Shown here piece by piece: positions 46,876-58,561 of a DNA stretch of 64,000 nucleotides. The notes under the pieces are model-generated. The model was given only the letters and a program-made list of their open reading frames with translations. It was not told where the DNA came from and did not search any database. Position 1 is the first letter of the stretch. Each line of letters opens with the position of its first letter. This stretch comes from Terriglobia bacterium (lineage in GTDB: Bacteria; Acidobacteriota; Terriglobia; Bryobacterales; Bryobacteraceae), in assembly GCA_020073615.1 (NCBI GenBank), contig JAIQEX010000001.1, positions 1 through 64,000 on the forward strand. The letters run 5' to 3'. Made by a program: the position numbers and the translations under genes.

Positions 46876-47829
46876 ATGGAACTGGCAATCACAGCAGACG
46901 ACGTGCGCGCGGCGGCGGTTCGCATACGGCCCCTGGCGCGCAAAACGCCAGTGCTCACTTCGGCGGGATTCGACCGCGAAGCGGGGACGCGCGTGTTTTT
47001 CAAGTGCGAGAACCTGCAGCGCGGCGGCGCGTTCAAGATTCGCGGTGCCTCGAACCTGATCCTGTCGTTGCCGGCGGAGGCGCTGGAGCGGGGCGTGGTG
47101 GCGTACTCCTCGGGGAATCACGCGCAGGCCACGGCCATCGCGGCGCGGCACGTGGGGGCGCGGGCGACCATCGTGATGCCCGCCGACGCGCCGCGCTCGA
47201 AGAAGGAGGCGACGCGCGCGTTCGGGGCGGCCATCGTCGCCTACAACCGGTTCAAAGACAGCCGCGAAGCGATCGCCGGCGCCATTCTGAAGGAGAGCGG
47301 CGCCACCCTGGTGCCGCCTTTCGACCATCCCATGATCATGGCCGGCCAGGGCACGGCCGCGCTGGAACTGCTGGAGGAGGCCGGACCGCTCGATGCCCTG
47401 ATCGCCCCGGTGGGCGGCGGCGGGCTGCTCTCGGGCTGCGCCACTATCGCCAAGGATTTGCACCCGGCAATTCGCATTTTCGCGGCGGAACCGGAGGGGG
47501 CCAACGACACCTTCCTTTCCTTTGCCGCGGGAGAGCGCGTGACGGTGGCGCACCCGCAGACCATTGCCGACGGGTTGCGGTCGCCCAAGCCGGGGGAGTT
47601 GACTTTTCCGGTGCTGCAGCAACTGGTGGAGCGTGTGGTGCTGGTGTCGGACGACGAAATCCGCGCCGCGGTGAAGTTCCTGCTGCTGCGGCTGAAGATC
47701 CTGGTCGAGCCGAGCGGGGCGGTGCCGGCGGCCGCGGTGCTGTTCCGGAAACTGCCGGAGACGATCCGTTCCGTGGGCGTGGTGCTGTCCGGCGGCAATG
47801 TGGATTTTGAAGAGCTCGCGAAGTATTGA
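46876..47829 (+). CDS. Threonine dehydratase-like PLP enzyme
   Basis: This 317-residue fold-type II PLP enzyme without an ACT domain belongs to the catabolic threonine/serine dehydratase or serine racemase group. The PLP lysine is in GGAFKIRGASN (about K54), the phosphate-binding glycine loop reads GGGGLLSG, and SSGNHAQA contacts the substrate. It would deaminate threonine or serine to a 2-oxoacid; hydroxyaspartate activity is also possible. The start at 46876 (MELAITADDV) is preferred over an ATG 24 bp earlier. The RidA gene 1 kb downstream would clear the enamine/imine product, a sensible pairing. Confidence 0.88.
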   Translation: MELAITADDVRAAAVRIRPLARKTPVLTSAGFDREAGTRVFFKCENLQRGGAFKIRGASNLILSLPAEALERGVVAYSSGNHAQATAIAARHVGARATIVMPADAPRSKKEATRAFGAAIVAYNRFKDSREAIAGAILKESGATLVPPFDHPMIMAGQGTAALELLEEAGPLDALIAPVGGGGLLSGCATIAKDLHPAIRIFAAEPEGANDTFLSFAAGERVTVAHPQTIADGLRSPKPGELTFPVLQQLVERVVLVSDDEIRAAVKFLLLRLKILVEPSGAVPAAAVLFRKLPETIRSVGVVLSGGNVDFEELAKY

Positions 47830-47926
47830 GGATCCCGGGTCTGCTCTCCGTGCCGTCGTGGCGCGCGCGTACGGTTGATCGAGTCCGCCTACAGCGTGCT
47901 ACCCTGATGTTCTACCCACCCGGACG

Positions 47927-48850
47927 ATGCGAAACGTAGTCATTATAGGTTCGGGCTGCGCCGGAAACACCGCAGCCATGTACGCCGCGCGCGCCAATCT
48001 GAAACCGCTGGTGGTGGCCGGGCACGAAGCCGGCGGGCAGCTTTCGCTCACCACCCTGGTGGAGAATTTCCCCGGATTTCCCGAGGGCATCCAGGGGCCC
48101 GAGCTGATCGAGAACATGAAACTGCAGGCGCAGAACTTCGGCGCCGAATACCTGCACGGCGCGGTCATCGATACCGATTTCTCCACGCGGCCGCTGCGGC
48201 TCAATATCGAAGGCGAATGGATGGAGACGCGCACGGTGATCGTCGCCTCGGGGGCCTCGGCGCGCTGGCTGGGCCTGGAATCGGAACAGAAGCTGATCGG
48301 CCATGGCGTGAGCTCCTGCGCCACCTGCGACGGGTTTTTCTATAAAGGGAAGAGGATCATGGTGATCGGCGGCGGCGATTCGGCCATGGAGGAGGCCAAC
48401 TTTCTGACGCGCTTCGGCCGGGACGTGACGCTGGTGCACCGCCGCGAAGAATTCCGCGCCTCCAAGATCATGCTGGACCGCGCGCGCCACAACCCCAAAA
48501 TCAAGTTCCTGCCGAGCACGGTGGTGGAACATGTGTTCGACGTTTCGCAGAGCCTGGTGACGGGCGTGCGGCTGCGCAACCTCAAGACCGGGGAGGAGTG
48601 GGAACAGGATGTCGACGGCTTCTTCGTGGCCATCGGGCACATTCCCAACACCAAAGTTTTCAAAGGCCAGATCGAAACCGACGCGGACGGTTACATCCTG
48701 TCCAAGGGCGGGGCGCGGACCAACATTCCCGGCGTGTTCCACGCCGGCGACGTGCAGGACCGCAGCTACCGCCAGGCCGTCACCGCCGCCGGCGCGGGCT
48801 GCATGGCCGCCATCGAAGCCGAGCGTTATCTGGAAGCGGAAGGACATTAA
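47927..48850 (+). CDS. trxB: Thioredoxin reductase
   Basis: This 307-residue flavoenzyme moves electrons from NADPH to thioredoxin. It has the FAD motif GSGCAGNTAAMYAARANL, GGQLSLTT, the redox disulfide SSCATCDGFF (C131/C134), the NADPH motif GGGDSAMEEANFL and the second FAD motif VFHAGDVQDRSYRQAVTAAG. All are at standard spacing. The ridA gene begins 4 bp after its stop. Thioredoxin would in turn reduce peroxiredoxins and MsrB such as those encoded in this window. Confidence 0.95.
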   Translation: MRNVVIIGSGCAGNTAAMYAARANLKPLVVAGHEAGGQLSLTTLVENFPGFPEGIQGPELIENMKLQAQNFGAEYLHGAVIDTDFSTRPLRLNIEGEWMETRTVIVASGASARWLGLESEQKLIGHGVSSCATCDGFFYKGKRIMVIGGGDSAMEEANFLTRFGRDVTLVHRREEFRASKIMLDRARHNPKIKFLPSTVVEHVFDVSQSLVTGVRLRNLKTGEEWEQDVDGFFVAIGHIPNTKVFKGQIETDADGYILSKGGARTNIPGVFHAGDVQDRSYRQAVTAAGAGCMAAIEAERYLEAEGH

Positions 48851-48854
48851 TTCA

Positions 48855-49241
48855 ATGATCGAGCGCATTTCCCCTCCCGGGGTGCCCGCCCCGCGCGGCC
48901 CCTATTCCCCGGCGGTTCGCGCCGGCGATTTCATCTACGTTTCCGGCCAGGTGCCCATTGACCCGGCCACCGGACAGGTGGTTTCCGGCGATATCAAGTT
49001 GGAGACACGCCAGGTATTGAACAACATCAAAGCCAACTTGGAAGGCTGCGGAGCGTCGCTGGCGGACGTGATCAAGACCAGCGTGTACCTGACCGAGGTG
49101 AAGGATTTCGCGGGCATGAACGAAGTCTATGCGGAGTTCTTCGGAGTAGCGAAGCCGGCGCGCACCACGGTGACCGTGCTGGCGCTGCCGTTACCGGGCG
49201 CGAAGGTGGAGATCGACGCGATTGCGTATAAGGCGAAGTAG
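48855..49241 (+). CDS. ridA: RidA family enamine/imine deaminase
   Basis: This 128-residue protein of the YjgF/YER057c/UK114 family hydrolyses reactive 2-aminoacrylate released by PLP dehydratases. It has PRGPYSPAVRAGDFIYVSGQ, GCGASLADVIKTSVYLTEVK and ARTTVTVLALPLPGAKVEID, with the catalytic Arg in ARTTV. It is 4 bp behind trxB and near a threonine dehydratase-like gene. An open extension upstream is a shadow of trxB; the start MIERISPPG is chosen. Confidence 0.94.
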   Translation: MIERISPPGVPAPRGPYSPAVRAGDFIYVSGQVPIDPATGQVVSGDIKLETRQVLNNIKANLEGCGASLADVIKTSVYLTEVKDFAGMNEVYAEFFGVAKPARTTVTVLALPLPGAKVEIDAIAYKAK

Positions 49242-49326
49242 CTTTCAGGTATAGAGCAGGAACGAGCGAAATCGGCTGGCCGGCAAAACGACCCTCGGCC
49301 ATTTTGTACCATTATGGTCCTAATTG

Positions 49327-49335
49327 TGCTATTAT
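49327..49335 (+). promoter_or_regulatory. Extended -10 promoter of CBS gene
   Basis: TGCTATTAT, an extended -10, lies 38 bp before the ATG at 49368. TTGTAC (49304-49309) is the nearest -35-like box but with a 20-bp spacer. Confidence 0.45.
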
Positions 49336-49367
49336 GCTCTCCACATACGTTCGCGGAGGGGTGTTTC

Positions 49368-49793
49368 ATGGCCCGAGTTCGAGATCTCCTTCACAATCGG
49401 ATCCTCTTCCATGCCGAAGAGAACGATGCCGTGGCCGACGTGGCCCGGCAAATGGCGCAGCTTCACATCGGGGCCATTCTGGTCCTCGATGGAGGCCGGC
49501 TTTGTGGCGTGTTCAGCGAGCGCGACCTCATGAAACGGGTGGTGCTGGAACGGCTCAATCCCGAAAGCACGCCGGTCAAATTCGTCATGAGCACCGATGT
49601 CGTGACCGTGGATGAAGACGCCGAGCTGCAAGAGGCCATGGAGGCCATGGAGGCGCACAGTTGCCGCCACCTCCCCGTCATGCGCGGCGGCCGTGTCACC
49701 GGGTTTCTTTCCATGCGCGACATCATGCATTATGAGCTGACGCGCCAGACCGACGAAATTCACCACATGCGCGCCTACATCCACGGCGCGTGA
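49368..49793 (+). CDS. CBS-domain pair protein
   Basis: This 141-residue cytosolic protein is made of two CBS repeats: about 5-60 (VADVARQMAQLHIGAILVLD ... GVFSERDLMKRVV) and about 68-125 (VTVDEDAELQEAMEAMEAHS ... GFLSMRDIMHYEL). Such stand-alone pairs bind adenine nucleotides and regulate partner proteins. The start MARVRDLLHNR (49368) has GGAGGGG 7-9 bp upstream. The next gene, cbiX, begins with a GTG overlapping this stop by 4 bp. Confidence 0.9.
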   Translation: MARVRDLLHNRILFHAEENDAVADVARQMAQLHIGAILVLDGGRLCGVFSERDLMKRVVLERLNPESTPVKFVMSTDVVTVDEDAELQEAMEAMEAHSCRHLPVMRGGRVTGFLSMRDIMHYELTRQTDEIHHMRAYIHGA

Positions 49794-50173
49794 GCCCGGG
49801 CATCATCGTCTTCGCGCACGGTTCCCGCATCGCGTCGGCCAACCAGGCGGTGTGCGAGGTGGCTGCCCGATTGGCCCAAGCAGGGTCGTTCGAACATGTA
49901 GAGGCTGCTTTCCTGGAGCTTGGCCAGCCCGACCTGGAAGGTGCTGTGGCACGGCTGGCCAGCTACGGGGTGCGGCGCATCGTGGTGCTCCCCTATTTCC
50001 TTACTCCGGGGCTGCACCTGGAGCGCGATCTGCCCCGCATTGTCGCAGATATCTCCAGTAAATACAGCGGATTAGAGATTCTAGTCACGCCCCCGCTCGA
50101 CGGCCATCCGGCGCTCCTCGAGGTGCTCCTGGACCGTGCCCGCGCAGTAATAAACTTGACAACATCGCACTAA
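49790..50173 (+). CDS. Single-domain CbiX/SirB-type chelatase
   Basis: This 127-residue protein has the length of the short CbiX chelatases that insert cobalt or iron into sirohydrochlorin. FAHGSR (about 8-13) carries the metal-binding His, and YFLTPGLHLERDLPRI carries a second His. The start is GTG 49790 in a GTGA overlap with the CBS gene. No other cobalamin or siroheme genes flank it. Its 3' end contains the dnaK promoter. Confidence 0.87.
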   Translation: MSPGIIVFAHGSRIASANQAVCEVAARLAQAGSFEHVEAAFLELGQPDLEGAVARLASYGVRRIVVLPYFLTPGLHLERDLPRIVADISSKYSGLEILVTPPLDGHPALLEVLLDRARAVINLTTSH

Positions 50174-50185
50174 AGGATTGATAAT
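50156..50185 (+). promoter_or_regulatory. Vegetative promoter of dnaK
   Basis: TTGACA (50156-50161), an 18-bp spacer and GATAAT (50180-50185) form a near-consensus sigma-70 promoter, starting inside the last codons of the cbiX-like gene. No CIRCE dyad and no clear HAIR motif (CTTGAGT-N7-ACTCAAG) was seen between here and 50233. Confidence 0.75.
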
Positions 50186-50232
50186 GGTCCTGGACTAAAT
50201 ATCCAAGACGTTCGAGGAGGATTTTTCATCCC

Positions 50233-52161
<1,929 letters not shown>

Positions 52162-52169
52162 GCGCTCGC

Positions 52170-52199
52170 GGGGAGGGGGCTTTCCCCCGCCCCCATTTT
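52170..52199 (+). terminator. Intercistronic hairpin between dnaK and dnaJ
   Basis: GGGG-A-GGGGG, loop CTTT, CCCCC-G-CCCC (52170-52193), followed by A and four T. It looks like a partial terminator or mRNA stabiliser; the dnaJ ATG is only 10 bp beyond it, so readthrough is required for dnaJ unless a hidden promoter exists. Confidence 0.6.
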
Positions 52200-52203
52200 G
52201 GCC

Positions 52204-53367
52204 ATGTCTCCTCCTAAGCACGAGTACTACGAAACCCTCGGGGTGGCGCGCAAGGCCTCCACGGAGGAAATCCGCAAGGCTTACCGCAAACTGGCGCGCA
52301 AGCATCATCCCGATCTGAACCCGGGGGACAAGTCTGCCGAAGACCGGTTCAAAAACGTCCAGGAAGCCTACGACGTGCTGAGCGATCCCAAGAAACGCCA
52401 GATGTACGATCAGTATGGCTTCTATTCCGAGAGTGGGTTTCCCGGCGCCGGTGGACCGGGCGGGCAGGGGCCCCACCCGGGCATGGATTTCGGCGGATTC
52501 GATTTTTCCGATTTCACTTCGGGCGCGGGCCGCGGACGTACCGAAACCGGCGGCGGGTTCCGCGACATCTTCTCGCAGTTCTTCGGCGGCCACGGCGGGG
52601 CTGCCGCCCAGCAGTCGGAACCGGAAAAGGGCGGCGACCTCGAATACGCCATGGACATCGACTTCTGGCAGGCCATCAAGGGCATGCAGGCGCGCCTCAA
52701 CATCACGCGCTACGAGACCTGCGGCACCTGCCGCGGCACCGGTTCCACCGGAGCCGGCGAAGTCGCCTGCCCGCAATGCAAAGGCACGGGCCACGTCACC
52801 CAGATGGCCGGCGCCATGAAGTTCAACCTGTCCTGCCCGCGCTGTGGAGGCTCCGGCAAACTGCGCAATGCCTGTCCCACCTGCGGGGGAGACGGCCGCG
52901 TGCCGCGCACCGAAAGCGTCGAGGTGCGCATCCCGCCGGGGGCGCGCAATGGTTCCCGCCTGCGCGTGCCGGGCAAGGGCAACGCAGGCACCATGGGAGC
53001 CCCTCCGGGAGACCTCTATATCACCACCAAGGTGGAGGAGCATCCGTTTTTCCACCGGGAGGGCGACAACATCGAAATCAAGGTGCCCATCGCGGTCTGG
53101 GAGGCGGCGCTCGGTTCCAAGATCGAGGTGCCCACCATCGATGGCCGCACTTTGCTGAAGATTCCGCAGGGCACCAAAAACGGGCAGCGCTTCCGTTTGC
53201 GCGAGAAAGGCGTGCTCAATTCGCGGACCAGCCAGCGCGGCGATCAGATTGTGGAAGTGGCCATCGAAGCTCCCGAAGCGCACGACGAGCGCACGCGCGA
53301 ACTGCTGCGCGAGCTGACCAAGCTGCATCCCGAAGATCCGCGGGCGGAGATCTGGACCAAGGTCTGA
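52204..53367 (+). CDS. dnaJ: Chaperone protein DnaJ (Hsp40)
   Basis: This 387-residue co-chaperone has the J domain with HPD ([11 protein letters not shown], about 33-43), the Gly/Phe-rich region, four zinc knuckles ([32 protein letters not shown]) and the C-terminal substrate domains. It stimulates DnaK ATPase. The ATG at 52204 is preferred; a TTG two codons upstream is in frame. The G/F region is rich in [11 protein letters not shown]-type repeats, as in the DnaJ group found with hspR. hspR starts 2 bp after its stop. Confidence 0.96.
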   Translation: MSPPKHEYYETLGVARKASTEEIRKAYRKLARKHHPDLNPGDKSAEDRFKNVQEAYDVLSDPKKRQMYDQYGFYSESGFPGAGGPGGQGPHPGMDFGGFDFSDFTSGAGRGRTETGGGFRDIFSQFFGGHGGAAAQQSEPEKGGDLEYAMDIDFWQAIKGMQARLNITRYETCGTCRGTGSTGAGEVACPQCKGTGHVTQMAGAMKFNLSCPRCGGSGKLRNACPTCGGDGRVPRTESVEVRIPPGARNGSRLRVPGKGNAGTMGAPPGDLYITTKVEEHPFFHREGDNIEIKVPIAVWEAALGSKIEVPTIDGRTLLKIPQGTKNGQRFRLREKGVLNSRTSQRGDQIVEVAIEAPEAHDERTRELLRELTKLHPEDPRAEIWTKV

Positions 53368-53369
53368 AC

Positions 53370-53783
53370 ATGGCCAAGGCGAAATCCAAAGCGGCGTACA
53401 TGATCTCGGTGGTGGCGGAACAATACGCCATCCACCCGCAGACCCTGCGCCTCTACGAGCGCGAGGGCCTCCTCAAGCCCTCGCGCAGCGAAGGCAACAC
53501 GCGGCTCTACACCAGCGAAGATCTGGAGCGCCTGGACGTGATTCTCCACCTGACGCGCGATCTGGGGGTCAATCTGGCGGGAGTCGAGATCATTCTCAAC
53601 ATGCGCGAGAAAATGCGCGAGATGCAGTCGCAGATTCAGGAGTTCATCGCCACCCTGAATCGCGAGCTGGCGGCCCGCAGCGTACCGCATCCCGAGCCCG
53701 AAGAGCGCAACTCGCTCATCCCCGTGATGGTCGCCCGGCCAGGGCCATCCGCCAACCCGCCCCCTAATCGGCGCAACCGGTAA
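53370..53783 (+). CDS. hspR: MerR-family heat-shock repressor HspR
   Basis: This 137-residue regulator has a MerR-type winged helix (AAYMISVVAEQYAIHPQTLR, LYEREGLLKPSRSEGNTRLY) and a coiled dimerisation helix (IILNMREKMREMQSQIQEFI). Position as the last gene of dnaK-dnaJ-hspR is characteristic; HspR in Streptomyces uses DnaK as a co-repressor. There are no Cys residues for metal sensing. A long upstream frame is a shadow of dnaJ. Whether it binds its own operon cannot be seen, since no clear HAIR operator was found. Confidence 0.9.
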   Translation: MAKAKSKAAYMISVVAEQYAIHPQTLRLYEREGLLKPSRSEGNTRLYTSEDLERLDVILHLTRDLGVNLAGVEIILNMREKMREMQSQIQEFIATLNRELAARSVPHPEPEERNSLIPVMVARPGPSANPPPNRRNR

Positions 53784-53806
53784 TCCGCGTTAACATTGAT
53801 GTAGTC

Positions 53807-54496
53807 TTGCACGCCCCCCTGGAAACAGCTTCCGGAACGCGCGGAGCCACCCTCGGCTATGTGGCGCCATTCGCAGTCTTTGTCGGCTTCATGGCGCTGG
53901 AACGCGCCGCCGGGCTGCCGCCGCAATGGGCTTATCCGCTTCGGCTGGCCGCGGTCTCACTGGCCCTGATTCTGTTTTCCCGCCGCTACCTGCCGGCCCG
54001 CCCCTCGTTCCCGCTGGCCAGCGTCGCGATCGGGGCAGGCGTTTTTGCGGTCTGGATCGCCCCCGACCTGCTGTTCGGATACCGCCACTACTGGCTCTTC
54101 GAGAACGGGATAACCGGCGCGGCCGTGAGTACGGCGCCCGCGGGCCTGCGCACCGACCTGGCCTTCAAGATCCTGCGCACCGCCGGCTGCACCCTCGTCG
54201 TCCCCGTAGTGGAGGAGCTGTTCTGGCGCGGCTGGCTCATGCGCTGGCTCATCGACACCCGCTTCCTCAAGGTTCCGCTCGGCAAGTATGCGCCCTTGGC
54301 CTTCTGGATGACGGCGCTCCTGTTCGCCTCCGAGCACGGCCCCTACTGGGAAGTCGGGGTGGCTGCCGGTATTGTCTACAACTGGTGGATCGTCCGAACC
54401 CGCAACCTGGCGGATTGCATGCTGGCTCATGCGGTTACCAATGGCCTGCTCTCGGCGTACGTGCTCCTCACCGGCCAGTGGCAATACTGGCTATAA
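53807..54496 (+). CDS. CPBP/CAAX-type intramembrane protease
   Basis: This 229-residue membrane protein has about seven hydrophobic segments. The ABI/CPBP signature is complete: EELFWRGWLMR (EE at about 136-137, Arg at 141), ASEHGPYWEVGVAAGIVYNW (His about 177) and CMLAHAVTN (His about 208, Asn 212). It most resembles the CAAX-protease-related group found with exosortase systems (TIGR03008-like), but no exosortase or PEP-CTERM gene is in the window. A TTG start (53807) is the only one that keeps the first membrane segment; this is uncertain. Confidence 0.8.
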   Translation: MHAPLETASGTRGATLGYVAPFAVFVGFMALERAAGLPPQWAYPLRLAAVSLALILFSRRYLPARPSFPLASVAIGAGVFAVWIAPDLLFGYRHYWLFENGITGAAVSTAPAGLRTDLAFKILRTAGCTLVVPVVEELFWRGWLMRWLIDTRFLKVPLGKYAPLAFWMTALLFASEHGPYWEVGVAAGIVYNWWIVRTRNLADCMLAHAVTNGLLSAYVLLTGQWQYWL

Positions 54497-54665
54497 CCGG
54501 ATGGCGCGGGCGCGCGTCTCACTATATGACAGGTGTCCAGAAGATTTCCTTCTCCCTGTCCCGGCTCCGGACACGCGGTACGTCGGGCCCCGCGATCCGG
54601 AGCCGCCCCGAACCGCCAGACCGATCAGAGAATGTGACTGTCCCCAATTGAGGAGGAGGTTGCGA

Positions 54666-55007
54666 GTGATCGCTACCGGCGAAGAGCATGAGCGCATGCT
54701 GGCCGAAATAGAGAAGCTGATGGACAAGGGCGGCCATCGTACCCCGGAAGAGGATACTGCCCTGGAGTTGATGGTTCGCCTGGTCAAGGATTACGAAGCG
54801 GAGCATCACCCTTTGCGCGATCCGAGTCCCCACGAAATGTTGGTGTACCTGATGGAACAACGGAATCTGCGGCAGGCCGACCTGCTTCCGGTCTTCAAGT
54901 CGCGAGGTTACGCATCGGACGTGGTCAACGGGAAGCGCGCCATCAGCAAAGCACCTGCCCGGCAGCTTGCCGAGTTCTTCAAGGTCCCGGCCGCTCTGTT
55001 TGTCTGA
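54666..55007 (+). CDS. HigA-type antitoxin/XRE regulator without partner
   Basis: This 113-residue protein has a helical N-terminal part (EEHERMLAEIEKLMDKGGHR, TPEEDTALELMVRLVKDYEA) and a C-terminal helix-turn-helix (MLVYLMEQRNLRQADLLPVF, YASDVVNGKRAISKAPARQL) as in HigA antitoxins. GTG 54666 is chosen because AGGAGG ends 6 bp before it; family members often have about 20 more residues at the start. A HigB toxin would be expected just upstream, but 54497-54665 holds no such gene. It may be an orphan antitoxin or a remnant of a pair. Confidence 0.75.
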   Translation: MIATGEEHERMLAEIEKLMDKGGHRTPEEDTALELMVRLVKDYEAEHHPLRDPSPHEMLVYLMEQRNLRQADLLPVFKSRGYASDVVNGKRAISKAPARQLAEFFKVPAALFV

Positions 55008-55058
55008 CTCGCCGGCCGTCGTTCGCTAAAATAGTCCTTTGACACCGCGGCAGCATCC

Positions 55059-56984
55059 ATGATCCAACTCAGCGGGGCGGCGAAACGCTATGGCCCCAAA
55101 ACCCTGTTTGAAAACGTGGACTGGCTGGTCACCAACCGCGAGCGCGCCGGCATCGTGGGCGCGAACGGCACAGGCAAATCCTCTATGCTCAAAGTGCTCG
55201 CGGGCATCGAAGGCCTCGACTCGGGCTCCGTCACCACGCAGAAGGGAGTCACCACCGGCTATCTCCCCCAGGAGGGCCTTTCGCTTTCCGGGCGCACGGT
55301 TTTCGCCGAGTGCATGACCGTGTTCGCCGATGTGCACGCGCTCGAAGACGAGCAGGAGCGCCTCACCCACCGCATGGCCGAGCTCGACCCCGCCGGCCCG
55401 GTATACGCGCAGGTGGCCGACCGCTTCCATCGCGCCGAAAGCGAGTTTCGCGCGCGCGACGGCTATGCCATCGAGGCCCAGGCCGGCGCCGTGCTCTCCG
55501 GCCTGGGATTTTCGCAGCGCGACTGGCAGCGGCGTACCGAGGAATTCTCCGGCGGCTGGCAGATGCGCATCGCGCTTGCCAAACTGCTGCTCGAAAAGCC
55601 CAACCTGCTGCTGCTCGACGAACCCACCAACCACCTCGACCTGGAGGCCCGCAACTGGCTGGAGGAGTATCTCGCCGCCTATCCGGGCGCCTTCGTGCTG
55701 GTCTCGCACGACCGCTATTTCCTGGATGTCACGGTGCGCAAAATCGTCGAGCTGTGGAACAAAGGCCTCCACTACTACACCGGCGGCTTCACGCGCTACG
55801 AGCAGTTGAAGACGGAGCGGCGCGCCCAGCTCCAGGCGGCGTACGACAATCAGCAGGACCGCATCCGCCAGCTCGAAGCCTTCATCAGCCGCTTTCGCTA
55901 CCAGGCCACCAAGGCCAAGCAGGTGCAGAGCCGCATCAAGGAACTGGAGCGCATCGAGCGGATCGAAATCCCGCCGGAGGAAAAGACCATCCACTTCCGC
56001 TTTCCCCAGCCGAAGGCGAGCGGCCGGGTGGTGGCCGAATGCAAGAAGGTCGCCAAGAGCTATGGCGATCACCTGGTCTTCTCCGACGTGGACTTCATGA
56101 TCGAGCGCGGCGACCGCGTGGCCCTGGTGGGCGTGAACGGCGCCGGCAAATCGACGCTCATCAAAATTCTGGCCGGCGCCGAGCCCGTTACCGCCGGCGA
56201 ATACATCCTCGGGCATAATGCGCAGCCGGACTATTTCGCGCAGGACCAGTACAAGGAGCTGGACCCCGATGCGCGCATGATCGACGACCTGTCCACGGTG
56301 GCCACCCGCGCCACCAACACCGAGCTGCGCAGCATTCTGGGCTGCTTCCTGTTCTCCGAGGACGATGTGTTCAAATCCATCGGCGTGCTTTCCGGCGGCG
56401 AGCGCAACCGCTACGCGCTGGCGCGCATGCTCATGATGCCTTCCAATTTCCTGCTGCTCGACGAGCCCACCAACCACCTGGATCTGCGCGCCAAGGACGT
56501 GCTGCTCACGGCGCTCGAAGATTTCAGCGGCACGGTGGTCTTCGTTTCCCACGACCGCTACTTCATCGACAAGCTGGCCACACGAATCTTCGAGGTGGAG
56601 GACGGCAGGCTGCACGTCTTCCCCGGGAATTACGAAGACTACCTCTGGCGGAAAGCGGGCGGGCACCTCAGCCACGCGCCGCAGGAGGAGAGCGAGCCTG
56701 TCGCGGAACCAGTGCCGGCCGTCGCCTCGGCCCTCGGGGAGGGCCGCGCCCCGCGCCTGAATCCCATCAAGCTGCGCCAGATGAAGGAACGCCGCCGGGC
56801 GATCGAAGAGGAAGTGACGAAGCTCGAGGCGGAGATTGCCGGCTACGAAGCGGCGCTCGGCAATTTCGTCAGCGTGGAGGAGACGCAGCGTGTGACCGGC
56901 CTCTTGGACGCCCGCCGCGGCGGCCTGGAAGCGCTGCTGGCGGAGTGGGAAGACGTGGCGCAGTCCATCGAATCCGCCGGGTGA
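55059..56984 (+). CDS. ABC-F family ATPase
   Basis: This 641-residue cytosolic protein has two ABC domains: Walker A GANGTGKS and GVNGAGKS, signatures FSGGW and LSGGERNR, Walker [13 protein letters not shown] in both halves. It lacks membrane segments. The linker between domains ([20 protein letters not shown]) and a charged C-terminal coiled coil ([20 protein letters not shown]) fit the Uup/YheS/YdiF part of the family, which acts on ribosomes. A role in translation or antibiotic protection is possible. msrB starts 6 bp after the stop. Confidence 0.92.
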   Translation: MIQLSGAAKRYGPKTLFENVDWLVTNRERAGIVGANGTGKSSMLKVLAGIEGLDSGSVTTQKGVTTGYLPQEGLSLSGRTVFAECMTVFADVHALEDEQERLTHRMAELDPAGPVYAQVADRFHRAESEFRARDGYAIEAQAGAVLSGLGFSQRDWQRRTEEFSGGWQMRIALAKLLLEKPNLLLLDEPTNHLDLEARNWLEEYLAAYPGAFVLVSHDRYFLDVTVRKIVELWNKGLHYYTGGFTRYEQLKTERRAQLQAAYDNQQDRIRQLEAFISRFRYQATKAKQVQSRIKELERIERIEIPPEEKTIHFRFPQPKASGRVVAECKKVAKSYGDHLVFSDVDFMIERGDRVALVGVNGAGKSTLIKILAGAEPVTAGEYILGHNAQPDYFAQDQYKELDPDARMIDDLSTVATRATNTELRSILGCFLFSEDDVFKSIGVLSGGERNRYALARMLMMPSNFLLLDEPTNHLDLRAKDVLLTALEDFSGTVVFVSHDRYFIDKLATRIFEVEDGRLHVFPGNYEDYLWRKAGGHLSHAPQEESEPVAEPVPAVASALGEGRAPRLNPIKLRQMKERRRAIEEEVTKLEAEIAGYEAALGNFVSVEETQRVTGLLDARRGGLEALLAEWEDVAQSIESAG

Positions 56985-56989
56985 ACCAT

Positions 56990-57550
56990 ATGCCTTCGCG
57001 CCGCGCGTTCCTGTTCATGCCCTTCGCCTTCGCCGGCCTGGTGGCGCTTTCCAGGCGGAAGGAGCGCCCTCTGCCGGATGCGCGGCGCAGCGGCTCCGGC
57101 CCGTTCGTCGACCTGGTCGTCTTCCACGATAATGGGAGCAGGGAGACTGTCCACGTGCAGAAAATCGAAAAGACCGATGCCGAATGGCAGAAAGAGCTCA
57201 CCCCCGAGGAATTCGCCGTAGCGCGCAAGAAGGGCACGGAACGCGCGTTCACCGGCCGCTACTGGAACAACCACGAAGCCGGCCAGTACCGCTGCGTGTG
57301 CTGCGGCACCACGCTGTTCCGCTCGGAGGAGAAGTTCGAGTCGGGCACCGGCTGGCCCAGCTATTGGGCGCCCGCCGCCGAAGAGAACGTGCGCACCGAA
57401 AAGGACACCAGCATGTTCATGGAGCGCGTCGAGGTGCTGTGCAGCAAGTGCGACGCGCATCTCGGCCACCTCTTCGAGGACGGTCCGGCGCCCACCGGCC
57501 AGCGCTACTGCATCAATTCGGCGGCGCTGCGGTTCGAGCCGAAGAAGTAG
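56990..57550 (+). CDS. msrB: Membrane-anchored or exported MsrB
   Basis: This 186-residue peptide-methionine (R)-S-oxide reductase has an N-terminal arginine pair and hydrophobic stretch ([18 protein letters not shown]), so it is likely exported or anchored. The MsrB domain spans about 62-183: structural zinc sites CVCC (C102/C105) and CSKC (C151/C154), GWPSYW, and the catalytic Cys in RYCINS (C174), which is a plain cysteine codon here. It would repair oxidised methionines in envelope proteins using thioredoxin-type reductants. It is 6 bp after the ABC-F gene. Confidence 0.93.
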   Translation: MPSRRAFLFMPFAFAGLVALSRRKERPLPDARRSGSGPFVDLVVFHDNGSRETVHVQKIEKTDAEWQKELTPEEFAVARKKGTERAFTGRYWNNHEAGQYRCVCCGTTLFRSEEKFESGTGWPSYWAPAAEENVRTEKDTSMFMERVEVLCSKCDAHLGHLFEDGPAPTGQRYCINSAALRFEPKK

Positions 57551-57569
57551 GCACAAGCTACCGGCAATT

Positions 57570-58544
57570 TCACCGGAACCGCACTTTGACGTCGGGCTTG
57601 TTCTCCAGGCGGGTAGTATCGATGAAGCGCACGCGGGCGGGCGTGGAAGTCATCACCACCGATTGCGTGTGGACGCCGTCGCCGGTGAAGCGCACGCCCT
57701 GGAGCAGGTTGCCGTCGGTGACGCCGCAGGCGGCGAAGACCAGGTTGTGGCCGGGGGCCAGCTCGCGCGTGGTGTAGACCCGGTTCACGTCGTGGATGCC
57801 CATGGCCTGCATGCGTTCCTTCTGGGCGTCGTCTTTCACCACCAGGCGGCCCAGGATCTCGCCGTTGAGGCAGCGGAGCGCGGCGGCGGTGAGCACGCCT
57901 TCGGGCGCGCCGCCGGAGCCCATGACGGCGTGGACGCCGGTGCCGGCCACAGCGGCGGCAATGCCCGCCGAGAGGTCGCCATCGGAGATGAGGCGGATGC
58001 GGGCTCCAGCTTCGCGAATATCGGCGATGAGTTTCTGGTGGCGGTCGCGCTCGAGCACCACCACCACCAGGTCGTCGACGCCGCGCTGCAGGCGCCGCGC
58101 GATGGCCTTGAGATTGTGCTTCACGGGCGCTTCCAGATCCACCGCGCCCTTGGCGGCGGGGCCCACCACGATCTTCTCCATGTAGCAATCCGGCGCGTGC
58201 AGCAGGCCGCCGCGCTCGGAAGCGGCCAGCACGGTGATGGCGCCGGCGCCTCCCGTGGAGCAGAGGTTGGTGCCCTCCAGGGGATCGACCGCGATGTCCA
58301 CCGTCACCGGATCGTTCTGGTGGCGCGCGCCCACCTTCTCGCCGATGAACAGCATGGGGGCCTCGTCGCGTTCGCCTTCGCCGATGACGATGGTGCCGTC
58401 GATGGCCACGGTGTCCAGGCAGCGGCGCATGGATTCCACGGCCGCCTGGTCGGCCAGCTTGGGATCGCCCATCCCCATGGTGCGCGCCGAAGCGATGGCG
58501 GCATCTTCCACGACGCGGAGCATTTCGAGCGAGAGATCGAACAT
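57570..58544 (-). CDS. glpX: Class II fructose-1,6-bisphosphatase
   Basis: This 324-residue metal-dependent phosphatase of gluconeogenesis belongs to the GlpX type. Catalytic and metal-binding motifs are [18 protein letters not shown] and [17 protein letters not shown], then [20 protein letters not shown] and [20 protein letters not shown]. The length is typical. It is divergent from the hydroxyacid dehydrogenase gene with 17 bp between starts, so the promoters must overlap the opposite gene. It converges with msrB. Confidence 0.94.
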   Translation of the reverse strand: MFDLSLEMLRVVEDAAIASARTMGMGDPKLADQAAVESMRRCLDTVAIDGTIVIGEGERDEAPMLFIGEKVGARHQNDPVTVDIAVDPLEGTNLCSTGGAGAITVLAASERGGLLHAPDCYMEKIVVGPAAKGAVDLEAPVKHNLKAIARRLQRGVDDLVVVVLERDRHQKLIADIREAGARIRLISDGDLSAGIAAAVAGTGVHAVMGSGGAPEGVLTAAALRCLNGEILGRLVVKDDAQKERMQAMGIHDVNRVYTTRELAPGHNLVFAACGVTDGNLLQGVRFTGDGVHTQSVVMTSTPARVRFIDTTRLENKPDVKVRFR

Positions 58545-58561
58545 GTGGTAGCTTTCTCCTC

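Noticed and set aside
54527-54660. Possible REP/RAYT-type repeat remnant (GTGTCCAGAAGATT ... GAATGTGACTGTCCCC)
   Set aside because: The flanks recall sequences near REP-type repeats, but the two halves do not form a convincing inverted repeat and no RAYT gene is present.
56990-57550. MsrB as a second selenoprotein
   Set aside because: The catalytic codon is a normal cysteine codon (RYCINS) and there is no internal TGA in frame.
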